DNA of 64,000 nucleotides from Balneolaceae bacterium. Its GTDB lineage: Bacteria > Bacteroidota > Rhodothermia > Balneolales > Balneolaceae. The stretch lies in the NCBI GenBank assembly GCA_006969905.1, contig CP030887.1, positions 372,001 through 436,000 of the forward strand, read 5' to 3'. Shown here in pieces: positions 27,501 to 35,675 of the stretch. The position numbers and the translations under genes were made by a program. Below the pieces are notes generated by a model. It made no database searches. It saw only the letters and a list, made by a program, of their open reading frames with translations, and was not told the DNA's origin. Every line of letters begins with the position of its first letter. Positions within the stretch are counted from its first letter, which is position 1.

Positions 27501-27867
27501 CAATGGCTTCCTGGAATGGACTTATCTGATCCAACAGGGAGCGAACTTCATTATCCTGCTTAACCCGAAGTCCCAGCTCTTCATCCCCTTCTTTCAAGCC
27601 TTTGTGGATTCGATTCCACAATCCCACTTCATTTTTTAAATAATCCAGTGAAAAGTTTTCTTCCTCAAACTGGTAAGCTTCTTTAGCTATTTTTTGGCTT
27701 AGCATCCGCTGCTTTCCGGCTAAATTTATAATGGTAGCATCGGCTTGCTGATCATGAAGAATCTTTTGAATCAACACCTGGTTAGCTGTTGTCAAAATAA
27801 TAATTGTGGAAACCCCGATTATATAGGCCCATTTTCTGGAGAGCCTGTCGACCCACTTATCTTCCAT
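24526..27867 (-). CDS. Membrane multi-PAS sensor histidine kinase
   Basis: The 1113-residue kinase has two N-terminal membrane helices (about residues 14-34 and 170-195). They flank a sensor resembling the PilJ/type IV pilus chemotaxis N-terminal domain, with INLAGKQRMLSQKIAK. Five PAS/PAC units follow (about residues 225-865; for example AINAGIWDWFILDG, VARIGSWEVDIQK, RIGKIGNWNWDIAED). The HisKA box is SYSISHDLRAPLRSINGF. The HATPase has N-box LLSNAVKYSSD, G1 DNGVGF and G2 GTGVGLAIVKRIIAKHGG. It would autophosphorylate in response to an unknown periplasmic or small-molecule signal and pass phosphate to the downstream receiver proteins. It lies 16 bases after the NlpC/P60 gene. Confidence 0.93.
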   Translation of the reverse strand: MEDKWVDRLSRKWAYIIGVSTIIILTTANQVLIQKILHDQQADATIINLAGKQRMLSQKIAKEAYQFEEENFSLDYLKNEVGLWNRIHKGLKEGDEELGLRVKQDNEVRSLLDQISPFQEAIADAILEANAKSDLANVLPVISENERIFLERMDEIVSVLEEKSKAGIRKLIYLEITLAAITVLILFLEFVFIFRPLFLQMRSNYEELSDTLKRLTDSKGDLFESNQRFDLSIQAINAGIWDWFILDGSEWWSPKFYELLGYKPGEIPATYDTFLNVLLHPEDKEQVVTAVQEHLEEKRSYKIEIRMKTKLGNYKWFESSGQAKWDEKGKPIRMVGSIINIDEQKKAQVMVEHQTKELEDTLELLHETQKVARIGSWEVDIQKMVCYWSDEVYRIHEVETGTPIAVEDGIKFYREDFRPIIQEAVDKGIEEQKSWDVECIIVTLGGEELWVRAVGLPVFENGELTGLRGLFMDIDSQKRAEEERKNTQLIFRSIFNNTFNFTGLLEPDGTLIEANKSALDFGGFTLEQAKGLNFADAPWWSLSKQINDQLRRSIKKAAKGEFIRYDVDVVGEGGKVITIDFSITPIFDDEGQVIYLVPEGRDISERKELEEEIEKKTQLLLEAQRIGKIGNWNWDIAEDKITWSDQNYEIFGQSKDFEPTFETLQELMHPDDRTPFREDVEWAIKNKKPHNFVHRIVLKQGAEVRYIHERGKVFYNEEGEPYRMAGTSRDVTVEKENEKTILLERQQLKEIVEKAPIAAAMFDRDMNYLTASKKWYQDYGIEEKNIIGICHYDVFPEIREIPEWLQDHQDVLSGQELENPQDRFVREDGTIQWLNWKLIPWYTEPDEIGGIIMYTADITEQVEYQQKIENLNEVLEKKVRYRTQELDRANKELEAFSYSISHDLRAPLRSINGFADILKEDYKDKLDEEGNRLLGIIKSSGVQMGNLIDGVLSFSRLGKKELEKSPINMTALSEEVSREVIHDYPGADIDIKIPKLIDIEGDLVLMKQVLVNLLSNAVKYSSDRQKIIIELASDKKDDVIIYSIKDNGVGFDMKYHDKLFGVFQRLHRADEFEGTGVGLAIVKRIIAKHGGEVWAESKVNEGSVFFFSVSKND

Positions 27868-27883
27868 AATTTAACGTGCTTTG

Positions 27884-28450
27884 TTACATAACTCTGCGAG
27901 TGGTTAAATACCGATCAGACCAATACCGTTCCTGAAGCCCCGATATCATAACACCCGAACTTGTGGATGCATGCATAAACTGCTGGCTGTTAACCATTAC
28001 CCCCACATGAAGTAAATTTTTTCCGGTTTTAAAAAAAACAAGATCACCAATCGTAATATTTCTTTTCTTTACAGATTTACCTGTTTTAATTTGTTCTTTG
28101 GTATTTCTGGGAAGCTTTATTTCGAAATAATCTTCAAAAACAATTTGCATAAAGGATGAACAGTCTACCCCCTCGTAGCCTGTACCACCCAGCAAATAAG
28201 GAACCCCCTTCCAATCGCCAAACGCTTCATCCAAGGATTTTTTTAATGCTTTTTCCGATTTAGAAAACTTTTCTTTTTCAGCTTCCTTTTCTATTGTTAC
28301 AACAGGAGTAGCCTTAGCCTCATTAATTACAGTTATTTCTTCCTTTTTTTCTTTTTTCTGATTTTCCCACGGAATAGTGCCGCGTTTTACCACACCACAT
28401 GCGGGTACAAGAACCCCCAATAAAAGTAATAGCCTGAATTTGATGATCAT
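27884..28450 (-). CDS. NlpC/P60 (C40) peptidase lipoprotein
   Basis: From the ATG at 28450 the product is 188 residues; an upstream ATG at 28471 would add seven before the signal. It has a lipoprotein signal (FRLLLLLGVLVPAC), a charged linker of about 60 residues rich in K and E, and an NlpC/P60 domain with catalytic Cys in GVDCSSFMQIVF, His in LLHVGVMV and the third residue around QFMHASTSSG. It cleaves peptidoglycan peptide bonds, usually D-Glu to diamino acid. It is first in a tight operon with the PAS kinase and receivers, which is unusual for a cell-wall hydrolase. Confidence 0.9.
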   Translation of the reverse strand: MIIKFRLLLLLGVLVPACGVVKRGTIPWENQKKEKKEEITVINEAKATPVVTIEKEAEKEKFSKSEKALKKSLDEAFGDWKGVPYLLGGTGYEGVDCSSFMQIVFEDYFEIKLPRNTKEQIKTGKSVKKRNITIGDLVFFKTGKNLLHVGVMVNSQQFMHASTSSGVMISGLQERYWSDRYLTTRRVM

Positions 28451-28543
28451 TTTTTCGTATTCTCTGGACAAATATAATTGCTTATATCTATTTTAAAATT
28501 AGAATTTCCTATCTAAAAAACATTATTACTTTTATTCTTACAC

Positions 28544-29272
28544 ATGAGATTACTTGTCAATATTGATCATGTTGCCACTTTAAGAAACGCCAGGGGTGAA
28601 GGATACCCGGATATATCCGAGGCTGCCCGTGTATGCGAAGAAGCCGGGGCAGCAGGCATTGTCTTTCATTTACGGGGAGACCGCCGTCATATAAAAGACG
28701 AAGATGTTTTTGCCCTTAAAGATTCAGTAAAGGGCACTTTGGATTTTGAAATGGCGGCTACGGATGAAATGATTTCTATTCTAAAAAAAGTAAACCCTCA
28801 CCTTTGCACCCTTGTGCCTGAAGGCCGTGAAGAGCTTACTACTGAGGGCGGTTTAAACATGGAGCATATTTTTGATGACTTTAAAGAGCGTGTATTCCCT
28901 TCCATAAGAGAAACCAATATTGAGATTAGTCTTTTTGTAGATCCTATTCACAAGGATATTGAGCTTGCATACCAATTGGGTGCCGAAGCTATTGAACTAC
29001 ATACGGGAGAGTACTCGAATTCAAAAACCGATCATCAAAGAAATAATGAACTGATGCGTTTGTTTGCCGGAGCTACTTATGCGCACAGTCTTGGATTGAA
29101 AGTTAATGCCGGTCATGGGTTAAATCTTGAAAATCTACCATTATTCTTAAGCACAGTACCCCATCTTAATGAAGTAAGCATCGGCCATGCCCTTATAAGT
29201 AAATCACTTTTTTGGGGCTTAGAAAAAACGGTAAAAGCTTACCTGAAACTCATTGAAGCCTATAAACTTTGA
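28544..29272 (+). CDS. pdxJ: Pyridoxine 5'-phosphate synthase
   Basis: The 242-residue protein is a standard PdxJ TIM barrel: MRLLVNIDHVATLRNARGEG at the start, GIVFHLRGDRRHI, DFEMAATDEM, CTLVPEGREELTTEGG, ELHTGEYSN, LKVNAGHGLNLEN and SIGHALISKSLFWG. It condenses 1-deoxyxylulose 5-phosphate with aminoacetone phosphate to form pyridoxine phosphate, the last step of DXP-dependent vitamin B6 synthesis. The following era gene is 18 bases away and probably cotranscribed. Confidence 0.97.
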   Translation: MRLLVNIDHVATLRNARGEGYPDISEAARVCEEAGAAGIVFHLRGDRRHIKDEDVFALKDSVKGTLDFEMAATDEMISILKKVNPHLCTLVPEGREELTTEGGLNMEHIFDDFKERVFPSIRETNIEISLFVDPIHKDIELAYQLGAEAIELHTGEYSNSKTDHQRNNELMRLFAGATYAHSLGLKVNAGHGLNLENLPLFLSTVPHLNEVSIGHALISKSLFWGLEKTVKAYLKLIEAYKL

Positions 29273-29290
29273 TAATGCGGGTCAATATCA

Positions 29291-30178
29291 ATGACTGATT
29301 TTTCTAACCACAAATCCGGTTATATAGCTATTGTTGGCAAACCTAATGCGGGTAAATCAACCCTGATGAATAAGATACTGGGTACTAAGCTTTCCATTAC
29401 AACCCATAAGGCCCAGACAACCCGGCATCAGATTATTGGTATCCATTCTGAAGATGACTCCCAGATTATTTTTCTTGACACCCCCGGCATCATTAACCCA
29501 AAGTATGAGCTCCAAAAAGCCATGATGCGTTTTGTGGAAAAAGCTGAAAAAGATGCTGATCTCATCCTTTTCATTGTTGAAACGGGCGAAAAAAAAATAC
29601 CGGATTATGCTTTTGATTCCTTAACTAAACTTCAAAAACCTGTTCTGCTGGTTATCAATAAAATTGACAGCTCAACTGAAAACGAAACAAAGCAGCTGGC
29701 TGCTTCTTTAAACGAACAGTTTAATTTTAACGCCACTCTTTTTGTTTCTGCTTTAGAAGGCACAGGCATTGACCAACTTTTAAAAGCTATCAAAGAACCT
29801 CTTCCATTCGGGCCACCTTTTTACCCAAAGGATGAATTGAGCGAACACCCTGTCCGGTTTTTTGCTTCTGAATTGATCCGTGAACAGGTTTATCTTCAAT
29901 ACCATGAGGAGTTACCATACTCTACTACCGTTGAGGTGATTCAGTTTGAAGAACGTGATGACCTGGATTATATAAACGCTGAGGTGATAGTAAACCGGAA
30001 CTCTCAAAAAGGAATGATAATCGGCAAAGGTGGCCGGGCTATCAAGCAACTGGGGATGGCAGCGAGAGAGTCCATTGAAGCCTTTACCGGACGCAAGGTG
30101 TTCCTTGACCTGCATGTAAAAGTGCGTGAAAAATGGCGTGAAAGAGAAAATATGGTAAAAAATTTCGGTTACAGGTAG
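29291..30178 (+). CDS. era: GTPase Era
   Basis: The 295-residue protein has GTP-binding motifs G1 GKPNAGKST, G2 TTHKAQTTRHQ, G3 DTPGI, G4 NKID and G5 SALEG. A C-terminal KH domain follows with IIGKGGRAIKQLGMAAR, and the ending KVREKWRERENMVKNFGY is typical of Era. It binds the 3' end of 16S rRNA and acts in 30S subunit assembly. It lies just upstream of the regulatory region for metY. Confidence 0.97.
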   Translation: MTDFSNHKSGYIAIVGKPNAGKSTLMNKILGTKLSITTHKAQTTRHQIIGIHSEDDSQIIFLDTPGIINPKYELQKAMMRFVEKAEKDADLILFIVETGEKKIPDYAFDSLTKLQKPVLLVINKIDSSTENETKQLAASLNEQFNFNATLFVSALEGTGIDQLLKAIKEPLPFGPPFYPKDELSEHPVRFFASELIREQVYLQYHEELPYSTTVEVIQFEERDDLDYINAEVIVNRNSQKGMIIGKGGRAIKQLGMAARESIEAFTGRKVFLDLHVKVREKWRERENMVKNFGYR

Positions 30179-30312
30179 GTTTGTTTAAGGTATTTTTAAA
30201 TAAGTACTTGAATATGTATTTTCCCTCTTTCTGTGCCCAAAAAGAAGCGCTTTCATAAAAAATTTCTGCAAGAGTGTTGCTCCTTAAAATTCTTCGCCGT
30301 AAGATTTACCCA

Positions 30313-30390
30313 ATGAAATTAACACGCCAAAATATCGTCCTCAGAAACATGTGTTGTATGTGTATGTGCACTACAAACTCTGGGGACTGA
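30313..30390 (+). CDS. Met/Cys-rich leader peptide of the metY operon
   Basis: A 25-codon frame opens at ATG 30313 and stops with TGA at 30388-30390. Codons 13-19 read MCCMCMC, giving four Cys and three Met codons in seven. The tail TTNSGD leads directly into the stop. The codons that overlap the antiterminator arm (TCT GGG GAC T) lie at the end of the frame. Such a run of the regulated amino acids just before an antiterminator/terminator pair is the classic sign of ribosome-mediated transcription attenuation. The peptide itself is expected to have no function. No strong Shine-Dalgarno sequence is visible, which is usual here. Confidence 0.8.
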   Translation: MKLTRQNIVLRNMCCMCMCTTNSGD

Positions 30391-30426
30391 TTACGTAAAG
30401 AATTTATTTTCGAAAGTCCTTTAGAG
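30378..30426 (+). promoter_or_regulatory. Antiterminator of the leader-peptide attenuator
   Basis: CTCTGGGGACT (30378-30388), at the end of the leader frame, can pair with AGTCCTTTAGAG (30415-30426), which is also the 5' arm of the terminator that follows. Eleven pairs form, with two G-T pairs and one bulge. A ribosome that reaches the stop codon covers the first arm and lets the terminator form. A ribosome stalled at the Met/Cys codons leaves it free. Confidence 0.75.
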
Positions 30427-30450
30427 TGTATGATCTGAAGGACTTTTTTT
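30413..30450 (+). terminator. Terminator of the leader-peptide attenuator
   Basis: AAAGTCCTTTAGA (30413-30425) pairs with TCTGAAGGACTTT (30434-30446), a 13-bp stem with one G-T pair and an eight-base loop. A run of seven T spans 30444-30450. It lies 23 bases after the leader stop codon and is upstream of the riboswitch. Confidence 0.88.
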
Positions 30451-30489
30451 ATGGCTATTGATTTCATTCGTTCTTTTACATCATGCATT

Positions 30490-32020
<1,531 letters not shown>

Positions 32021-32029
32021 GGTTTAATT

Positions 32030-32578
32030 ATGAGCAACTCAAAAGCAACATACCTTAGTACGCCCAACCAAATTAATAAAGCAGTCGGGCGAGTTGTCAA
32101 TGCCATCAATAAAGATGAATCTAATGCTTATGCCACTTTTACTTCCAGCTCTGAGCTGAGTGATGGGCTATTTGCAAAAATCCATAGCAGGGAGTTTGAG
32201 TACTTCGCCGATGAGCCCGCAAATCTTGGAGGGAATAACAACGCCCCTACACCCGTAGAGTTACTTCTTGGTTCGCTGTGTGCCTGCCAGGAAATTGTAA
32301 TCAAAGCCTATGCTGCTGCCCTGAATATTTCTTTGAAGAAAGTACGGGTTGAAGCAAAAGGGGAGCTAGACCTTCGTGGATTTTTAAATATTAATGATGA
32401 TGTTCGTCCCGGTTTCCATACCGTCAGTTTTAAAACAGTAATAGATACTGACGAAACTGATCAGGAAAAGCTTCAACAGTTAACCGCTTTTGCTGAGGAA
32501 CAGTGCCCGGTTCTGGATATCATTGAGAACCCGGTTAATGTTAAAGGATTAATCACATTTGAAAATTCGAGTAACTAA
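32030..32578 (+). CDS. OsmC/Ohr-family protein
   Basis: The 182-residue protein has the OsmC fold with both redox cysteines: LLLGSLCACQEIVIKAYAAA (first site) and AEEQCPVLDIIENPV (second site). NAPTPVELLLG is the standard entry helix. Family members reduce organic hydroperoxides or act in thiol chemistry. It lies 9 bases after metY and 43 before metX, inside the methionine operon. A role in handling sulfur intermediates or oxidised thiols fits the context but is inference. Confidence 0.9.
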   Translation: MSNSKATYLSTPNQINKAVGRVVNAINKDESNAYATFTSSSELSDGLFAKIHSREFEYFADEPANLGGNNNAPTPVELLLGSLCACQEIVIKAYAAALNISLKKVRVEAKGELDLRGFLNINDDVRPGFHTVSFKTVIDTDETDQEKLQQLTAFAEEQCPVLDIIENPVNVKGLITFENSSN

Positions 32579-32586
32579 TTATTTGT

Positions 32587-32616
32587 TGAACCCCGCTTAA
32601 CTGTGGGGTTCATTTT
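32587..32616 (+). terminator. Hairpin between osmC and metX
   Basis: TGAACCCCGC (32587-32596) pairs with GTGGGGTTCA (32603-32612) with one G-T pair and a six-base loop, followed by TTTT. The short T run suggests a weak or partial terminator, which could lower metX expression relative to metY. Confidence 0.55.
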
Positions 32617-32621
32617 ATCTG

Positions 32622-33665
32622 ATGAGTAATTTTTCCTTACATACTTCCAAAAGAGCATTCATTACTGAAACAGGTTATCGCTTTGATGAAGCAGAGTTTG
32701 CTTACCATACATGGGGAAAGTTGAATACAAATAAAGACAATGTTGTACTTATCTGCCATGCACTAACAGGGAATTCTGATGCAGAAGATTGGTTCTCCGG
32801 ATTATTCCATGAAAACTCTTTTATCGATCTGAACAAGCATTTTGTGGTCTGTATCAATAACCTGGGAAGCTGCTATGGCTCAACCGGGCCATGGTCAATA
32901 AATCCTGCAACAGGAAACCCTTACCGGGCTGATTTTCCCAACATCACTATTCGAGACCTGGCTTGCTATCATCAGCACTTTCTGGATGATTTCGGGATTA
33001 ATGGAATTGAACTGGTAATCGGAGGATCTATGGGAGGTATGATTGCCTTAGAACTGGCCATTCTTGATCAAAGAATTAAATCTCTTTGCCTCATGGCTAT
33101 GGGAAAATCCCATTCTCCCTGGGCAATAGGTATCAGTCATGCTCAGCGAATGGCTATTTATGCTGATAAAAACTGGAAGGATGGCTGGTATGAAAAAGAT
33201 ACACCTCCTGCAAAAGGCCTGGCTGCTGCCCGGTCTTTAGCTATGATCACCTATCGAACTGCTGAAAACTATCGGCAAAAATTTGATCGCGACTTTAATA
33301 AAGAAAATGAAATCTTTGAAGTAGAGTCTTACCTCACTTACCAGGGAGAAAAGCTAGTTTCCAGGTTTGATGCACTTTCTTACATCCGCCTCACAGAAGC
33401 TATGGATACTCATGATATAGCAAGAAATCGTTTTTCGGCAGAGCAGGTTTTATCCTCTCTTAACATTCCAGTGCTGGTTATTGGGATTGAATCTGATCTC
33501 CTCTACCCTACTGATGAACAAAAAGAACTGGCAGCCTTAATCCCAAATGCTATATATAAGGAGATTAATTCTCCCTACGGCCATGATGCCTTCCTGATTG
33601 AGTTTGAACAGATTAATGAATGCCTTAAACCCTTCTTTAAATCTCACAAAATTTATACTACTTAA
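32622..33665 (+). CDS. metX: Homoserine O-acetyltransferase
   Basis: The 347-residue alpha/beta hydrolase-fold enzyme transfers an acetyl group from acetyl-CoA to homoserine and makes the substrate of MetY. The nucleophile is in VIGGSMGGMIALE, the N-terminal signature is ICHALTGNSDAEDWFSG, and INNLGSCYGSTGPWSINPAT is diagnostic. The Asp is in GIESDLLYPTDEQ and the His in SPYGHDAFLIE. Whether acetyl or succinyl is used cannot be certain from sequence, but pairing with metY supports acetyl. It is the last gene of the operon and is convergent with the KAP gene. Confidence 0.95.
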   Translation: MSNFSLHTSKRAFITETGYRFDEAEFAYHTWGKLNTNKDNVVLICHALTGNSDAEDWFSGLFHENSFIDLNKHFVVCINNLGSCYGSTGPWSINPATGNPYRADFPNITIRDLACYHQHFLDDFGINGIELVIGGSMGGMIALELAILDQRIKSLCLMAMGKSHSPWAIGISHAQRMAIYADKNWKDGWYEKDTPPAKGLAAARSLAMITYRTAENYRQKFDRDFNKENEIFEVESYLTYQGEKLVSRFDALSYIRLTEAMDTHDIARNRFSAEQVLSSLNIPVLVIGIESDLLYPTDEQKELAALIPNAIYKEINSPYGHDAFLIEFEQINECLKPFFKSHKIYTT

Positions 33666-33677
33666 TCTCAAATAAGC

Positions 33678-34991
33678 TTAACCTCTGGTTAAAGAGAACT
33701 CTTCAATTACTTCAGTTATATATTTAAAATCTTTTTCTGTCCAATCACTTAGAAGCTTTAATATCTCTAATTCAATAGCTGGTTTGGTTGGTTTTGAGTT
33801 TATCTCTTTTATGATTTTTTGCTCCAAGCGACCTCTTTTAGATAGAATGCAAGCTTTTATCCAACCTAAAACACTTGGTTCTATATTGATAATCCCTTCT
33901 AACCCCAACTCTTTAAAGACTAAGTTAGGATCTGCTTCTCCAAAGGCGTATTCCATGTATAGCTTTTTATTAATATGTCTTAGCGTAAGAAGTATTGAGA
34001 TGTAAAAGGAAAAATGGAAACTGAGTTTATCTCTTTTTAAAACACATAAAATATTTACAGTACCTATGATTTGATCAATATCTCTTGCTGTTAGCTTAGT
34101 AGCTTTGGAGAGCTCATACATTATATTAATAATGTCATTATATAACTCAACACCATCTCTTGTAAGGCCTTTATTATTATTTTTAAGATTCTCATCAAAC
34201 CCTGAAACCCTCATACGATTATCTATATAGTCTTTTGATATTGCTGAATCCAAATAGAAAAAAAAGTCAACAAATCTTTTTAAGTAATGCTCCGAATCAA
34301 ATTTACTTCCATAAACTGATTTAATTGATTCAAAAAGTTGGAATTGATCAATAGCAAGTACAAAAATAAAACCTTCGAGATCGAAGAAGTGTTTAATACG
34401 TTCTAAAAACTCAAGTGCATAATCTGGTCGACTTCTATCAAGCTCATCAACAAAAATTACAATCTTAGAACCTCTTGCTTTACTTGAAGCTTCCTTAAGG
34501 TGATCCTTTAAAATACTCATACTTTCTGTTTCGCTTTTGTATTCTTGGATTCGATCCTCCAAAATATTCCTTGTTAACTCAGAAAATGCTTTAGCAATGT
34601 TTTCAGTTTTGATCAATCCACCTACAGCAATATCTATTGTAGCAGGAACTACAAGCTTGGAAAATTTCAAAAAAGTTGATTTTATACTTTTAAATGATTC
34701 TTCTTCTATGATGGCTTTCAATTCAGATATTAAAACAATCATAGGATCAGTTTTATAATCAGATTCCCATACATTTATATAAATACTGTCAATATTCTCC
34801 TGAATACTATCCTGAAGCATCTTAATAAAAACTGTTTTTCCAGCACCCCATTTTGCATCTACAGCGATAACATAAGGTCCTGGAGCACCCTCTATTATTT
34901 TTTGAAGTGTTTGTAGTTTTGTCCCCCGACGTAGTTGATCTTTAGCTTCTTTATATAATCCGTCTTCAAAACCGCTCGTTGTTCTTTTCAT
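33678..34991 (-). CDS. KAP-family P-loop NTPase
   Basis: The 437-residue protein has Walker A at residues about 46-53 (DAKWGAGKTVFIK). INVWESDYKTDPMIVLISEL is the typical KAP segment, and Walker B is VIFVDELDRSRPDYALEFLE. The sensor region is FVLAIDQFQLFESIKSVYG. KAP NTPases occur in bacteria and animals; several bacterial ones take part in phage defence, often with partner effector genes. Clear membrane helices of the type inserted in many KAP proteins are not seen, apart from one weak stretch (LVVPATIDIAVGGLI). The gene is strongly AT-rich, stands alone and opposes its neighbours, which suggests acquisition by transfer. Confidence 0.85.
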   Translation of the reverse strand: MKRTTSGFEDGLYKEAKDQLRRGTKLQTLQKIIEGAPGPYVIAVDAKWGAGKTVFIKMLQDSIQENIDSIYINVWESDYKTDPMIVLISELKAIIEEESFKSIKSTFLKFSKLVVPATIDIAVGGLIKTENIAKAFSELTRNILEDRIQEYKSETESMSILKDHLKEASSKARGSKIVIFVDELDRSRPDYALEFLERIKHFFDLEGFIFVLAIDQFQLFESIKSVYGSKFDSEHYLKRFVDFFFYLDSAISKDYIDNRMRVSGFDENLKNNNKGLTRDGVELYNDIINIMYELSKATKLTARDIDQIIGTVNILCVLKRDKLSFHFSFYISILLTLRHINKKLYMEYAFGEADPNLVFKELGLEGIINIEPSVLGWIKACILSKRGRLEQKIIKEINSKPTKPAIELEILKLLSDWTEKDFKYITEVIEEFSLTRG

Positions 34992-35094
34992 AAGTTTTCA
35001 GTAGTTAATTATTTGAAAATACAACAGTTCTTTCCTTTTTCAATAAATAGTTATCAACTCTGAGTTGCCTTTTTTCATTTTCTAAATAAAACCC

Positions 35095-35124
35095 TTGACA
35101 GAATACTATACTTTGGGGTACATT
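35095..35124 (+). promoter_or_regulatory. Probable promoter of the division/cell-wall cluster
   Basis: TTGACA at 35095-35100 is a consensus -35 box. TACATT at 35119-35124 is a fair -10 box after an 18-base spacer. The predicted start is near 35131, so MraZ boxes overlap and follow it. Confidence 0.55.
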
Positions 35125-35150
35125 GTGGGGTGATGTGGGAGATAGTGGGG
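35114..35150 (+). promoter_or_regulatory. MraZ operator (three phased TGGGN boxes)
   Basis: TGGGG at 35126, TGGGA at 35136 and TGGGG at 35146 are spaced exactly 10 bases apart, matching the known TGGGN-N5 repeat operator of MraZ. A fourth TGGGG at 35114 is out of phase by two bases. They lie 54-90 bases before mraZ, consistent with autorepression of the cluster. Confidence 0.85.
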
Positions 35151-35203
35151 ACTTCTTCCTAATCCACTCATTTAGCAATCTAAAATTTACCTGGTCGGGA
35201 ACC

Positions 35204-35674
35204 GTGCCTAGCTTTAAAGGACAATACGAGCATAGTATAGACGAGAAAGGTCGTGTAGCTTTCCCTGCCAAGTTGCGTAAAGTCCTCAGCCCTGACGCCC
35301 AGGAACAATTCACCATCGTTCGCGGCCAAAGCGATCCCTGCCTCTATTTATACCCCGAAAATGAATGGGAAGTAGTTGAAGAAAGGCTCTCTAAAATTAA
35401 CTCCTTCTCAAAAGATGGCCGCCTTGTAAAAAGATACCTCTTACGATTTGCAGAAGATGTGGCGCTAGATAAACAAAACAGAATTGCCATCCCTTCCGAA
35501 CACATCAGCTATTCCGGCATACAGTCTAAGGTTGTTTTCATTGGAATGGGTGAGCATATCGAAGTCTGGTCCCCTGAAAAACTAAGCGAAGCTGACGGTA
35601 CTATAAGCCCTGAGTCTATTGAAGAAATTTTTGAACGGGTACTTGGGGATAATACCGAGAATGATGGTGCTTAG
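35204..35674 (+). CDS. mraZ: Transcriptional regulator MraZ
   Basis: The preferred start is GTG at 35204, giving 156 residues that begin MPSFKGQYEHSIDEKGRVAF. A longer frame from 35123 would run through the MraZ operator and is rejected. Two SpoVT/AbrB-like repeats are visible: SIDEKGRVAFPAKLRKVL and DVALDKQNRIAIPSEHISYS. MraZ binds the TGGGN repeats upstream and represses its own cluster. The rsmH gene follows within two bases. Confidence 0.95.
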   Translation: MPSFKGQYEHSIDEKGRVAFPAKLRKVLSPDAQEQFTIVRGQSDPCLYLYPENEWEVVEERLSKINSFSKDGRLVKRYLLRFAEDVALDKQNRIAIPSEHISYSGIQSKVVFIGMGEHIEVWSPEKLSEADGTISPESIEEIFERVLGDNTENDGA

Positions 35675-35675
35675 T

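Noticed and set aside
35123-35203. N-terminal extension of MraZ from 35123
   Set aside because: It runs through the MraZ boxes at the predicted transcription start, and family members begin at the residue encoded at 35204.
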